The position numbers and the translations under genes were made by a program. Shown in pieces: positions 17,460-25,502 of a stretch of DNA of 64,000 nt. The notes under the pieces are model-generated. The model was not told where the DNA came from. It saw only the letters and a program-made list of their open reading frames with translations, and ran no database searches. Positions within the stretch are counted from its first letter, which is position 1. The number at the start of each line of letters is the position of its first letter. Source of the DNA: Rhizorhabdus sp049889055 (GTDB taxonomy: Bacteria; Pseudomonadota; Alphaproteobacteria; Sphingomonadales; Sphingomonadaceae); assembly GCF_049889055.1 (NCBI RefSeq), contig NZ_JBLTWO010000007.1:171671-235670 (forward strand), given 5' to 3'.

Positions 17460-17679
17460 TTGCCAATTCAGCGTCGGGGAGCAGTTCGGTATCGATCTGC
17501 GTCGGCCGTGCGCAGGTCATCCTCGCCCTAGTCATTGCTGACGAACCCTATGCCGAGTTCGCCACCGCTTTCCAGCACCGCCACTTCGGGCTTTTCACCA
17601 AAGGCAGGCCGAGGCTCATATATCCCCGACCGATCGCCGATACGCTAAGCGGACCAGGCGGGCGTCAGGGCTGCGGCGT
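17460..17679. other. Non-coding or decayed stretch after the transporter
   Basis: No intact gene. On the minus strand an open frame reads GIYEPRPAFGEKPEVAVLE and continues to a stop near 17530. It looks protein-like but cannot be assigned. It adjoins two recognisable gene fragments, so the whole interval 17.46-18.16 kb is probably a deletion scar. Confidence 0.4.
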
Positions 17680-17829
17680 TCATGGCGCAGGCACCAGCAA
17701 GACGGCGGCCGTGATCAGCGACACGGCCTAATTGCCGCTCGCGTCCATCAGGAACCCCGACAAGGCGGGGCCTATCGCTCCTCCGAGGAGGAACAGGCCA
17801 TAGAGCAGGCCATTTGCCTCGCCAAATGC
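17680..17829 (-). pseudogene. MFS transporter C-terminal fragment
   Basis: The minus-strand translation AFGEANGLLYGLFLLGGAIG followed by PALSGFLMDASGN, a TAG stop, and AVSLITAAVLLVPAP matches the last two helices of a major facilitator. The in-frame TAG probably replaced a TGG (GNWAV), so the remnant is dead. No upstream portion of the transporter is present; the fragment joins a TonB-receptor remnant directly. Confidence 0.7.
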
Positions 17830-18161
17830 ATTGCGGGCGAGAAGACCGGATTGCTGCCGCGGAAGGCATTGAAGCCGCCCGATTTAAAGCCTTGCGAGTA
17901 GCTCGCACAGAGCAGGATATTCTTAGTCGCCTTGTAATCTATCACGATGCGCGGCGCGAAGTCGGTGTCCTTGCGGCTCAGCGCCAGAGCAGGCGGCGAT
18001 GCCAGCGCGGTTCCTGCCGGGAAAACCGCCGGCCCGGGCGGATCGGAGGTGCTGAGCACCTGCACCGTCTGCGTGTTGTTGACGTTCTTTTTTTCTTCCG
18101 AATAGCGCGCTCCGGCCGATACGGTCAGCCCGGAGGCAAGCTCGTAGGAAAGATCCCTGTG
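17830..18161 (-). pseudogene. TonB-dependent receptor internal fragment
   Basis: About 105 codons directly after the ligI stop translate as a beta-barrel segment. YELASGLTVSAGARYSEEKK and then FAPRIVIDYKATKNILLCAS with YSQGFKSGGFNAF are the typical strand pattern of TonB-dependent receptors. No plug domain, start or C-terminal aromatic strand is present. The segment is in the same frame as ligI but separated from it by the TAG. It suggests that a receptor gene once lay here and was lost by deletion. Confidence 0.75.
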
Positions 18162-19046
18162 CTAAGACCAATAGAGCCGCATCGGATTGGCACGGAGCAG
18201 CTTGTGCTGCAGCGCCTCCATCGGAGCGATCAGCGGGATGACATCCACCAGCGCGCCATCGTCGGGCAGCATGTCCTGCATATTGGGGTGTGGCCAGTCG
18301 GTGCCCCACAGCACCCGGTCGGGATAGTCCTCGACCAGCGGGCGCACCGCGCGCACGAAATCGGCATAGGGCGGGCCTGCAGGGTCGAGCCGGTCCGGGC
18401 AGGTGGCCTTGAACCAGATGTCCTCGCGGCTATCGAGCAGGCGGCGGAAGGCGGCCATGTCGGGGCCATCCGGGCCTTGCGTCACATCGGGGCGGCCCAT
18501 GTGGTCGATGACGATCGGCACCGGAATCGCGGCGAGGAAGGGGCGCAACTCCTCCAGAATGTCGGCCTCGAAATAGACCACCACATGCCAGCCAAGCCGG
18601 GTGATCCGGCCTGCCAGATCCAGGAAACGGTCCTTGGGCGCATCATCGACGAGCCGCTTGAGGAAGTTGAACCTTATGCCGCGAATGCCACCCTCGTGCA
18701 GGTCGTCGAGTTCTGCATCGCTGATTGCGGGATCGACCACCGCCACCCCGCGCGCCATCCCTTTCGACTGTGCAATGGCATGAAGCGTCGCACGGTTATC
18801 GGTGCCGTGGCAGCTCGCCTGGACGATCACGTTGCGGGTGAAGCCGAGGTGATCGCGCAGGGCGAACAGCGCCTCGGCCCCGGCGTCTTGCGGCAGATAC
18901 TTGGCTTTTGGGCTGAACGGAAACTGCGCCTGAGGACCGAACACGTGGCAATGGGCATCGACCGCGCCCGGCGGCGGAGTGAAACGCGGCTTGGCCGGGT
19001 CCAGCGCCCAACTGCGGATGCGCCCCTCGGCGTCGGTGGTGCTCAT
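18162..19046 (-). CDS. ligI: 2-pyrone-4,6-dicarboxylate lactonase LigI
   Basis: A cytosolic amidohydrolase-superfamily enzyme (294 aa) that hydrolyses 2-pyrone-4,6-dicarboxylate to 4-oxalomesaconate, the third step after protocatechuate 4,5-cleavage. Diagnostic segments are FTPPPGAVDAHCHVFGP near the N terminus, RNVIVQASCHGTDN, IRGIRFNFLKRLVDDAPKD, IVIDHMGRPDV and WGTDWPHPNMQD. The match to SYK-6 LigI is very close along the whole length. The ATG at MSTTDAEG follows GGAGAGG. The start overlaps the end of ligU. Confidence 0.96.
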   Translation of the reverse strand: MSTTDAEGRIRSWALDPAKPRFTPPPGAVDAHCHVFGPQAQFPFSPKAKYLPQDAGAEALFALRDHLGFTRNVIVQASCHGTDNRATLHAIAQSKGMARGVAVVDPAISDAELDDLHEGGIRGIRFNFLKRLVDDAPKDRFLDLAGRITRLGWHVVVYFEADILEELRPFLAAIPVPIVIDHMGRPDVTQGPDGPDMAAFRRLLDSREDIWFKATCPDRLDPAGPPYADFVRAVRPLVEDYPDRVLWGTDWPHPNMQDMLPDDGALVDVIPLIAPMEALQHKLLRANPMRLYWS

Positions 19047-20158
19047 AGGAAAACCTCTCCATCCATCAGCTTGCGCGCGGTGCGCAGCATCCCGGCCTCG
19101 ACCGGCTGGCCTTCGGTGTCGGTGGTGACGACGCATTCGGTGACGCCGGTGGGGTGCTCGACCCCGATGATCCGGGTGCGCCCTTCCGGCAGGCGGGCGA
19201 GCGCGGCGGCGGGCGAGCCTTCGATCAGGCAGGCGGTGGCGACACTCACCGCGCCAAGCACCCCGATCGAGGCATGGACGCGGTGCGGGATAAGTGAGCG
19301 CACCGCAATCGCACCGCCCTCGCGCGGGAGCGCGACGAGCATCATCTTGGGCACGGATTTCTCGCGCACATCGCCGAGGTTCATCAGCGGCCCTGCGGCG
19401 ACCCGGATGGCCTCCACGCGCGCCTTCATCGCGATGTCCGCATCGAGCGTGTCGCGGTCTTCATAGCCGGTGATCCCCACATCAGCAGCGGCCATCACGA
19501 CGCAAGGCATGCCGTTGTCGATGAGGGTCACCTTGACGCCGTCGACCACATCCACCCCGCGCCCTGTGGGCAGCAGCGCGCCGCAGGACGATCCGGCGGT
19601 ATCGCGGAACACCAGCGGGATCGCCGCCGCCGTGCCGGGCACTCCGCTGATCGCTGCATCGCCGCTGTAGTCCACCCGGCCGCCGGGCGTCGGCACCCTG
19701 GCTGTCGCTACCTGTCCGGTGTTCTCCATGTAGACCGCCACCTGCGTGACATCGCCCTGCGGCGTCACCAATCCGCGCTCGATGGCAAAGGGGGCGACGG
19801 CGGCGAGCATATTGCCGCAATTCTGCGCGTCGGTGACGATCGCCTGATCGACGAAGACCTGCAGGAACAGGTAATCGACGTCGACGCCGGGCCGCGATGA
19901 CTTGCTGACGACCGCCACCTTGCTGGTCAATGGATCGCCGCCGCCCATCCCGTCGATCTGGCGCGGATCGGGCGACCCCATGACCCGCAGCAATGCCGCA
20001 TCGCGGGCAGCAGGATCGGCGGGCAGATCGTCGTTCAGAAAAAAGCCGCCCTTCGACGTCCCTCCGCGCATCCACATGCAGCGGATGCCCGTTTGCTGAC
20101 GGCCCGTTCCGGGCACAGAGCCGGCACCCACTTTAGCCGAGCGGGCAGGCTCAGACAT
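19043..20158 (-). CDS. ligU: 4-oxalomesaconate isomerase/tautomerase LigU (PrpF family)
   Basis: A 371-residue PrpF-like protein with the diaminopimelate-epimerase fold. LigU of SYK-6 moves the double bond of 4-oxalomesaconate to give the substrate of the hydratase LigJ; GalD of Pseudomonas is the analogous enzyme of gallate breakdown. The family start IRCMWMRGGTSKGGFFL, the active-site region TDAQNCGNMLAAV and the EHPTGVTE motif are visible. The gene overlaps ligK upstream by 8 bp and ligI downstream by 4 bp, so ligK-ligU-ligI is one translationally coupled operon. Confidence 0.93.
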   Translation of the reverse strand: MSEPARSAKVGAGSVPGTGRQQTGIRCMWMRGGTSKGGFFLNDDLPADPAARDAALLRVMGSPDPRQIDGMGGGDPLTSKVAVVSKSSRPGVDVDYLFLQVFVDQAIVTDAQNCGNMLAAVAPFAIERGLVTPQGDVTQVAVYMENTGQVATARVPTPGGRVDYSGDAAISGVPGTAAAIPLVFRDTAGSSCGALLPTGRGVDVVDGVKVTLIDNGMPCVVMAAADVGITGYEDRDTLDADIAMKARVEAIRVAAGPLMNLGDVREKSVPKMMLVALPREGGAIAVRSLIPHRVHASIGVLGAVSVATACLIEGSPAAALARLPEGRTRIIGVEHPTGVTECVVTTDTEGQPVEAGMLRTARKLMDGEVFL

Positions 20159-20822
20159 ATTTCAGACCCATCTCGGCAAGGCGAGGGCGCATGTTGTATA
20201 TGTCGAGCCCAAGTTCGCCAGCCGCCAGCCGCTGGCGCTTGGCCTCCTCGGCGGCCTCGCGTGCCCGAGCCTGGGTGAGCACATCGGCTGCGTTCTCGCG
20301 CCGGACGACGCACACGCCGTCATCATCGGCGACGATCACATCGCCCGGCTGGATCGCCGCGCCCGCGCAGACGATCGGCACGTTGACGCTGCCGAGCGTG
20401 TTCTTGACCGTTCCCTGCGCAAACACGGCCTTGGACCACACCGGAAAGCCCATCTGGGTGAGATCGCGCACATCGCGCACGCCGGCATCGATGACCAGCC
20501 CCCGGCACCCGCGCGCCATCGCGCTGGTTGCCAGCAGATCGCCGAAATAGCCGTCGACGCAAGGGCTGGTGGGAGCCAGCACGAGGATATCGCCGGGCTG
20601 AAGCTGTTCGATGGCGACGTGGATCATCCAGTTGTCGCCGGGCGGGGCCGAGATCGTGACCGCGTTGCCTGCGATCCGCGCTCCCGAATAGATCGGGCGC
20701 ATGTGGTGGGCGAGCAGGCCGATCCGCCCCTGCGCCTCGTGAACCGTCGCGACCCCGGCCGCCGCGAGGCCATCGACCACTGCCAGATCGGTGCGCGCGA
20801 TATTCTGGACGACAATTCCCAT
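20151..20822 (-). CDS. ligK: 4-carboxy-4-hydroxy-2-oxoadipate aldolase/oxaloacetate decarboxylase LigK
   Basis: A class II (divalent-metal) HMG/CHA aldolase of 223 residues. It splits 4-carboxy-4-hydroxy-2-oxoadipate to pyruvate and oxaloacetate, the last step of the 4,5-cleavage pathway. The RraA-like fold shows ATVHEAQGRIGLL, the catalytic-loop GLVIDAGVRDVRD (metal-binding Asp and substrate-binding Arg) and DVIVADDDGVCVV. The ATG is preceded by AAGGAG. It is first in the minus-strand operon and divergent from the LysR gene. Confidence 0.95.
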   Translation of the reverse strand: MGIVVQNIARTDLAVVDGLAAAGVATVHEAQGRIGLLAHHMRPIYSGARIAGNAVTISAPPGDNWMIHVAIEQLQPGDILVLAPTSPCVDGYFGDLLATSAMARGCRGLVIDAGVRDVRDLTQMGFPVWSKAVFAQGTVKNTLGSVNVPIVCAGAAIQPGDVIVADDDGVCVVRRENAADVLTQARAREAAEEAKRQRLAAGELGLDIYNMRPRLAEMGLKYV

Positions 20823-20893
20823 GATCACACTCCTTGTCGCGTTACCGTGCCTGCGCGCGAGCAAGACTCGCCAATCGAAGTTGACGATGCGTA

Positions 20894-20908
20894 ATAGGTT
20901 TTTGCTAT
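20894..20908. promoter_or_regulatory. LysR-type binding box between ligK and ligR
   Basis: ATAGGTTTTTGCTAT is a T-N11-A dyad (ATAG-N7-CTAT) located 11 bp before the GTG of the LysR gene and 72 bp from ligK. It fits the consensus recognition box of LysR regulators and could serve both divergent genes. Confidence 0.55.
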
Positions 20909-20918
20909 AGATGCTCCC

Positions 20919-22115
20919 GTGATCCAGCCCTTCGACCTGAACCTGAGGCACCTGCGCGCGCTGGTCAGCGTGGTGGAACTGCGCAGTCTCAACCGCGCGG
21001 CGGAGGTGGCGGGCCTCTCGCAACCGGCGCTGACGCAGGGGCTGGCCAAGCTGGAGCGGCAACTGGCTGTGACCCTGTGCGAGCGGCATCCGGGCGGGGT
21101 CTTGCCGACGCCTGCCGGGATGGCGCTGGCCGGACGGGTGGAGCGTGCCGCTGCCCACCTTGCCGCCGCCATGCGCCGTCCCGGGCGGGCGGGCGGGCGG
21201 GGCTTCTCGCGACCCGAACAGCTGATGACCGCGACGCAATTGCAGGCATTCCTCCACTTCGCCCATGCGCAGGGCTTTGCAGGAGCGGCGGCGGCGAGCG
21301 GCATGTCGCAGCCAGGTATTCACCGGGCGGTGCGCGAGCTGGAACAGATCACTGGGCAAGCGCTGGCAGAGCGGCGCGGGCGGGGGATGGTGCTGACCGG
21401 CATGGGCCGGGCGCTGGCCCGCGGCGCGCGGCTCGCGGCGGGCGAGATCGCCGCCGGGATCGCCGAAGCCCGGGGCGACGACGATCCAGGCGGTCGCATC
21501 GCCGTCGGTGCGATGCCGCTCAGCCGCGCGCTGGTTCTGCCTCACGCGCTTGCCCATTTCCTGCGCGATGTGCCTGGCACGGTGATCGACGTGATCGAGG
21601 GGTCGTGGCGCGAGTTGATCGACCCGCTGATCGACGGGGCTATCGACATGATGGTCGGCGCGCTGCGTGACGATCCGCCCGCCGATGTCATCCAGGTGCC
21701 GTTGTTCGCCGACCGGCTGGCGGTGTTCGCGCGCAAGGACCATCCCCTCGCCGGACGCAGCGTCACCCGCGCCGAATTGCAGAGGCAATCATGGGTCGTG
21801 GGTCCGCAAGGCACGCCGCTGCGCGCGCATTGGCAATCGCTGTTTCCGGGCGATACCCCGCCCGTGCCGGTCGAATGCGGTTCGGTGATGGTGATCCGCG
21901 GGCTGGTGATGCAGAGCGACCTCCTGACCCTGCTCTCCCCCGATCAGATCGCGGTCGAGCTTGAGACGCAGATGCTGGTGCGGATCGATGCCGAAGTGCC
22001 GGATTCGGTCCGCACCATCGGCCTTACCACACGCCGCAACTGGCGGCCGACACAGGCGCAGCAGCGGTTGATCGATCTCATCCGTCAGGCCTCCATGGAA
22101 ACAAGAATTCACTAA
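20919..22115 (+). CDS. ligR: LysR family regulator with duplicated HTH domain (LigR-like)
   Basis: A 398-residue LysR-type protein, about 90 residues longer than usual. Residues ~6-66 form one LysR winged HTH (LRHLRALVSVVELRSLNRAA ... SQPALTQGLAKLE). Residues ~101-170 form a second one (ATQLQAFLHFAHAQGFAGAA ... SQPGIHRAVRELEQ). The effector-binding domain begins near 190 (GGRIAVGAMPLSRALVLPHA). It is divergent from ligK and upstream of the ligJ-ligABC operon, so it is probably the activator of the protocatechuate pathway. The GTG start is assigned from the first HTH; a weak ribosome site is present. The symbol is given by position and role. Confidence 0.82.
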   Translation: MIQPFDLNLRHLRALVSVVELRSLNRAAEVAGLSQPALTQGLAKLERQLAVTLCERHPGGVLPTPAGMALAGRVERAAAHLAAAMRRPGRAGGRGFSRPEQLMTATQLQAFLHFAHAQGFAGAAAASGMSQPGIHRAVRELEQITGQALAERRGRGMVLTGMGRALARGARLAAGEIAAGIAEARGDDDPGGRIAVGAMPLSRALVLPHALAHFLRDVPGTVIDVIEGSWRELIDPLIDGAIDMMVGALRDDPPADVIQVPLFADRLAVFARKDHPLAGRSVTRAELQRQSWVVGPQGTPLRAHWQSLFPGDTPPVPVECGSVMVIRGLVMQSDLLTLLSPDQIAVELETQMLVRIDAEVPDSVRTIGLTTRRNWRPTQAQQRLIDLIRQASMETRIH

Positions 22116-22178
22116 AATCAATAACCAGAGGTGCAATTGGATTGGGTCTTGTCCAGCCTCATCTCCTAGGGCTGGGGA

Positions 22179-23042
22179 ATGAGCATAGAGATGACGTTCA
22201 TCGGCTTTGGTGAGGCCGGGCGGGCTTTCGCGGTTCCCGGCGCGCGCGCCTTCGACCGCAAGCTGATGGTGGCCGATGCGCGCGAGGCGATGCTGGTGGC
22301 CTGCGACGAGGCCGGAGTGACCGCCTGCGACACGGCGAGCAAGGCGCTCGACGGCGCGCAGGTGATCCTAAGCCTCGTGACCGCCGATCAGGCTGTGCCC
22401 GCCGCGCGTGACTATGCCCCGTTGCTGGCGCCGGGCGCGCTGTGGCTCGACATGAACTCCATCGCGCCTGCCTCCAAGCAGCGCGCCGCCGGGTTGATCG
22501 CCGCGTCGGGCGGGCGCTATGTCGATGTGGCGGTAATGGCCCCGGTGCTTCCGCGGCGTCGCGCTGTGCCGTTGCTGGTGAGCGGCCCCGATGCCGAACA
22601 GGCTGCTGCGGCGCTGGCCGCGCTGGGCTTCGACACTGTCACCGTCGCGGGAGAGCGCATCGGGCAGGCCTCGGCGATCAAGATGATCCGTTCGGTGATG
22701 GTCAAGGGGCTGGAGGCGCTGAGCGCGGAATGTGCGCTGGCGGCGGAGCGCGCCGGGGTGCGCGATCAGGTGATCGCCTCGCTCGATGCCAGCTGGACCG
22801 AACAGGGCTGGGCCGAGCGGTTCGACTATAATCTCGAACGGATGATGCAGCATGGAGAGCGCCGTGCGGCCGAGCTGGAGGAGGTGGCGGTGACGCTGGG
22901 CGATCTCGGCCTCGACCCGGCGATGATCAGTGCCGCCGCGACACTGCACAGGGCGCTCGGCGCGCGGGGCCTGACCCCGCCCGAGGGCCTTGCGGCCAAG
23001 CTTGCCGCGCTCGATACCCCCAACACAGCGAGGGCTGCATGA
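22179..23042 (+). CDS. NAD(P)-dependent dehydrogenase, DUF1932 type
   Basis: A 287-residue protein with an N-terminal Rossmann fold (TFIGFGEAGRAFA) of the 6-phosphogluconate/beta-hydroxyacid dehydrogenase class and an all-alpha DUF1932 C-terminal domain. Conserved segments include LWLDMNSIAPASKQRAA and SAIKMIRSVMVKGLEALSAE. It is the first gene of the lig operon and its stop overlaps the ligJ start (ATGA). No step of the known 4,5-cleavage pathway needs it, since LigC does the dehydrogenation. It may act on a side substrate such as a keto or hydroxy dicarboxylate. The reaction is unknown. Confidence 0.8.
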   Translation: MSIEMTFIGFGEAGRAFAVPGARAFDRKLMVADAREAMLVACDEAGVTACDTASKALDGAQVILSLVTADQAVPAARDYAPLLAPGALWLDMNSIAPASKQRAAGLIAASGGRYVDVAVMAPVLPRRRAVPLLVSGPDAEQAAAALAALGFDTVTVAGERIGQASAIKMIRSVMVKGLEALSAECALAAERAGVRDQVIASLDASWTEQGWAERFDYNLERMMQHGERRAAELEEVAVTLGDLGLDPAMISAAATLHRALGARGLTPPEGLAAKLAALDTPNTARAA

Positions 23043-24064
23043 GCCTGATCATCGATTGCCACGGCCACTATACCGTCCTGCCCAAGGCCCATGATGCATG
23101 GCGCGAGGAACAGAAGGCGGCTTTCAAGGCAGGCACCGCCTGTCCCCCTTATCCCGACATCTCGGATGACGAGATCCGCGAAACCATCGAGGCGAACCAA
23201 TTGCGGCTGGTCCGTGAGCGCGGCGCGGACCTCACCATCTTCTCCCCGCGCGCTTCGGCGATGGCTCCGCATGTGGGCGACGAGAGCGTGGCCCGCGAAT
23301 GGGCGCGGCGCTGCAACGACCTGATCGCGCGGGTCGTCGGCCTGTTCCCCGAGACTTTCGTGGGCGTGTGCATGCTCCCGCAAAGCCCCAAGGCGGACAT
23401 GAGCGCCAGCATCGAAGAACTGGAGCGCTGCGTCACCGAGCTCGGCTTCATCGGCTGCAACCTCAACCCCGATCCGGGCGGCGGGCACTTCCAGCATCCG
23501 CCGCTGACCGACCGCTTCTGGTATCCGTTCTACGAGAAGATGGTGGAGCTTGACGTTCCGGCGATGATCCATGTCTCGGGCAGCTGCAATCCGGCGATGC
23601 ACGCGACAGGCGGTTACTATATCGCTGCTGATACCATCGCCTTCATGCAATTGCTGGAAGGCGATCTTTTCGCCGATTTCCCTACCCTGCGCTTCATCAT
23701 TCCGCACGGCGGCGGGGCCGTGCCCTATCACTGGGGACGGTATCGGGGCCTCGCGGACATGCTGAAGAAGCCTGATCTCGCGACGCATCTGATGAACAAC
23801 ATCTTCTTCGATACCTGCGTCTATCATCAGCCGGGAATCGATCTGCTGGCCGATGTGATCGACAACAAGAACATCCTGTTCGGCAGCGAGATGGTGGGCG
23901 CGGTGCGCGGGATCGACCCGACCACCGGGCACTATTTCGACGACACCAAACGCTATGTCGACGCGCTCGATATCTCCGAGGAAGAACGTGCCGCAATCTT
24001 CGAGGGCAATGCCCGGCGGGTGTTCCCCCGGCTTGATGCGTTGCTGAAGGGGAGGGGACTATGA
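23039..24064 (+). CDS. ligJ: 4-oxalomesaconate hydratase LigJ
   Basis: A Zn-dependent amidohydrolase-fold enzyme of 341 residues that hydrates the LigU product to 4-carboxy-4-hydroxy-2-oxoadipate. The N terminus IIDCHGHYTVLPKAH supplies metal-binding histidines. SGSCNPAMHATGGYY, PHGGGAVPYHWGRYRG, LFGSEMVGAVRGIDPTTG and a C-terminal NARRVFPRL are characteristic of LigJ. Length equals SYK-6 LigJ. It overlaps its neighbours on both sides by ATGA. Confidence 0.95.
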   Translation: MSLIIDCHGHYTVLPKAHDAWREEQKAAFKAGTACPPYPDISDDEIRETIEANQLRLVRERGADLTIFSPRASAMAPHVGDESVAREWARRCNDLIARVVGLFPETFVGVCMLPQSPKADMSASIEELERCVTELGFIGCNLNPDPGGGHFQHPPLTDRFWYPFYEKMVELDVPAMIHVSGSCNPAMHATGGYYIAADTIAFMQLLEGDLFADFPTLRFIIPHGGGAVPYHWGRYRGLADMLKKPDLATHLMNNIFFDTCVYHQPGIDLLADVIDNKNILFGSEMVGAVRGIDPTTGHYFDDTKRYVDALDISEEERAAIFEGNARRVFPRLDALLKGRGL

Positions 24065-25101
24065 CGACCTGGCCCACCAATGCATGGTATGTCGCAGGCT
24101 GGGATGCCGAGATCGACAGCGCGCCGTTCGCCCGCACGATCTGCGAGGTGCCGATGGTGTTCTACCGCAAGCTTGATCGCAGCGTGGTAGCGATGCGCGA
24201 TGCCTGCCCGCACCGGCTGCTGCCACTGTCGATGGGTATTCGCGAGGGGGACTCGCTGCGCTGCAAATATCACGGACTCAAGCTAGGCCCGGACGGCGTG
24301 GCCGAGGAAATGCCGCTTTCCGGCGACTCGGTGAACCGCGCGATCTGCACCGAGACCTATGTCACGCATGAACGCTACCGCTTCGTGTGGGTGTGGATCG
24401 GCGAAAGGGCCAAGGCCGATCCGGCGCTGATCCCCGACCTGTGGCCGTGCGCCAAGAACGGGTGGGTATTCGACGGCGGCTATTATCATGTCGCATGCGA
24501 TTACCGTCTGATGATCGACAATCTCATGGACCTTACACACGAAACTCACGTCCATTCGGGCTCGATCGGCCAGCCGGAGATTATGGAGGCGGGGATCGCC
24601 ACGCGAGTCGAGGGCGACGAGGTCGTGGTCGAACGCTGGATGCCAGGCATCGATGCCCCGCCGTTCTGGCACGGGGCGTTGAAGCAGCCGGGGCCGGTCG
24701 ATCGCTGGCAGATCTGCCGATTTGCGCTGCCGTCCTCGGTGATGATCGACGTCGGTGTCGCGCCGGTCGGGGCGGGGGCCACGCTGGAGAGCCACGATCA
24801 GGGCGTGCGTGGCATGGTGATCGATTTCATGACGCCCGAGACCGAGACCACGCACCATTATTTCTGGGGCATGGCGCGCAATTTCGACATTGACGATCCG
24901 GGCTTCACCGCCCGCTTCAAGGCCGCGCAAGGCGCTGTGTTCGCTCAGGACAAGGTGATCCTCGAAGCGCAGCAGCGTTCGATTGCCGCCAATCCCGGCC
25001 TGAAGCTGGCCGGCTACAACATCGATCAGGGCGGCGTACGCGCGCGCCAGATCATTGCCCGCGCTATCCGAGCGCAGCAGTCGGAGCGGGGGGCAGGATG
25101 A
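24061..25101 (+). CDS. vanA: Vanillate O-demethylase oxygenase subunit VanA
   Basis: A Rieske non-haem iron oxygenase (346 aa) that demethylates vanillate to protocatechuate and formaldehyde. The Rieske ligands are C49-P-H51 and C68-K-Y-H71. The catalytic iron site is D157, H160 and H165 in NLMDLTHETHVH. The stretches YHVACDYRLMIDNLMDLTHE and HHYFWGMARNF are characteristic of VanA. It is inserted between ligJ and ligA and coupled to both by ATGA overlaps, linking demethylation directly to ring cleavage. The usual reductase partner VanB is not encoded anywhere in the window. Related methoxybenzoate substrates are possible. Confidence 0.9.
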   Translation: MTTWPTNAWYVAGWDAEIDSAPFARTICEVPMVFYRKLDRSVVAMRDACPHRLLPLSMGIREGDSLRCKYHGLKLGPDGVAEEMPLSGDSVNRAICTETYVTHERYRFVWVWIGERAKADPALIPDLWPCAKNGWVFDGGYYHVACDYRLMIDNLMDLTHETHVHSGSIGQPEIMEAGIATRVEGDEVVVERWMPGIDAPPFWHGALKQPGPVDRWQICRFALPSSVMIDVGVAPVGAGATLESHDQGVRGMVIDFMTPETETTHHYFWGMARNFDIDDPGFTARFKAAQGAVFAQDKVILEAQQRSIAANPGLKLAGYNIDQGGVRARQIIARAIRAQQSERGAG

Positions 25102-25502
25102 CGCAGGACATCCATGCCTATCTCGCCGAGTTCGACGATATCCCCGGCACGCGCGTCTTTACGGCCGCGCGGGCGCGCAAGGGCTATCACCTCAACCAGT
25201 TCGCGATGAGCCTGATGAAGCCCGAAAACCGCGCCGCCTTCAAGGCGGACGAGTGCGGCTATCTCGATCAGTGGGCCATATCCGAAGAGGTCAAGGCTGC
25301 CGTGCGCGCGCGTGATTACAATGCGCTGCTCGATCTGGGGGGGAACATTTATTTCCTTTCCAAGATCTTCTCGACCGACGGGATCGCCTTTGCCGAGGCG
25401 GTCAGCACCATGACCGACATGAGCTGGCCCGAATATCGCCAGATGATGCTGGAGGGTGGTCGTTCGCCCGAAGGCGTGCGCTCGATCAGGGAGGGGCGCT
25501 GA
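25098..25502 (+). CDS. ligA: Protocatechuate 4,5-dioxygenase alpha subunit LigA
   Basis: The small, all-helical subunit (134 aa) of the class III extradiol dioxygenase. It covers the active site of LigB and does not bind iron itself. The sequence DIHAYLAEFDDIPGTRVFTA, YHLNQFAMSLMKPENR and the ending EGGRSPEGVRSI closely match SYK-6 LigA (139 aa). It overlaps vanA (ATGA) and ligB (TGATG). Confidence 0.97.
   Translation: MTQDIHAYLAEFDDIPGTRVFTAARARKGYHLNQFAMSLMKPENRAAFKADECGYLDQWAISEEVKAAVRARDYNALLDLGGNIYFLSKIFSTDGIAFAEAVSTMTDMSWPEYRQMMLEGGRSPEGVRSIREGR

Noticed and set aside
17814..19466. 550-residue plus-strand open frame opposite ligI and ligU
   Set aside because: Composition is that of an antisense shadow; ligI and ligU match their families over the full length.
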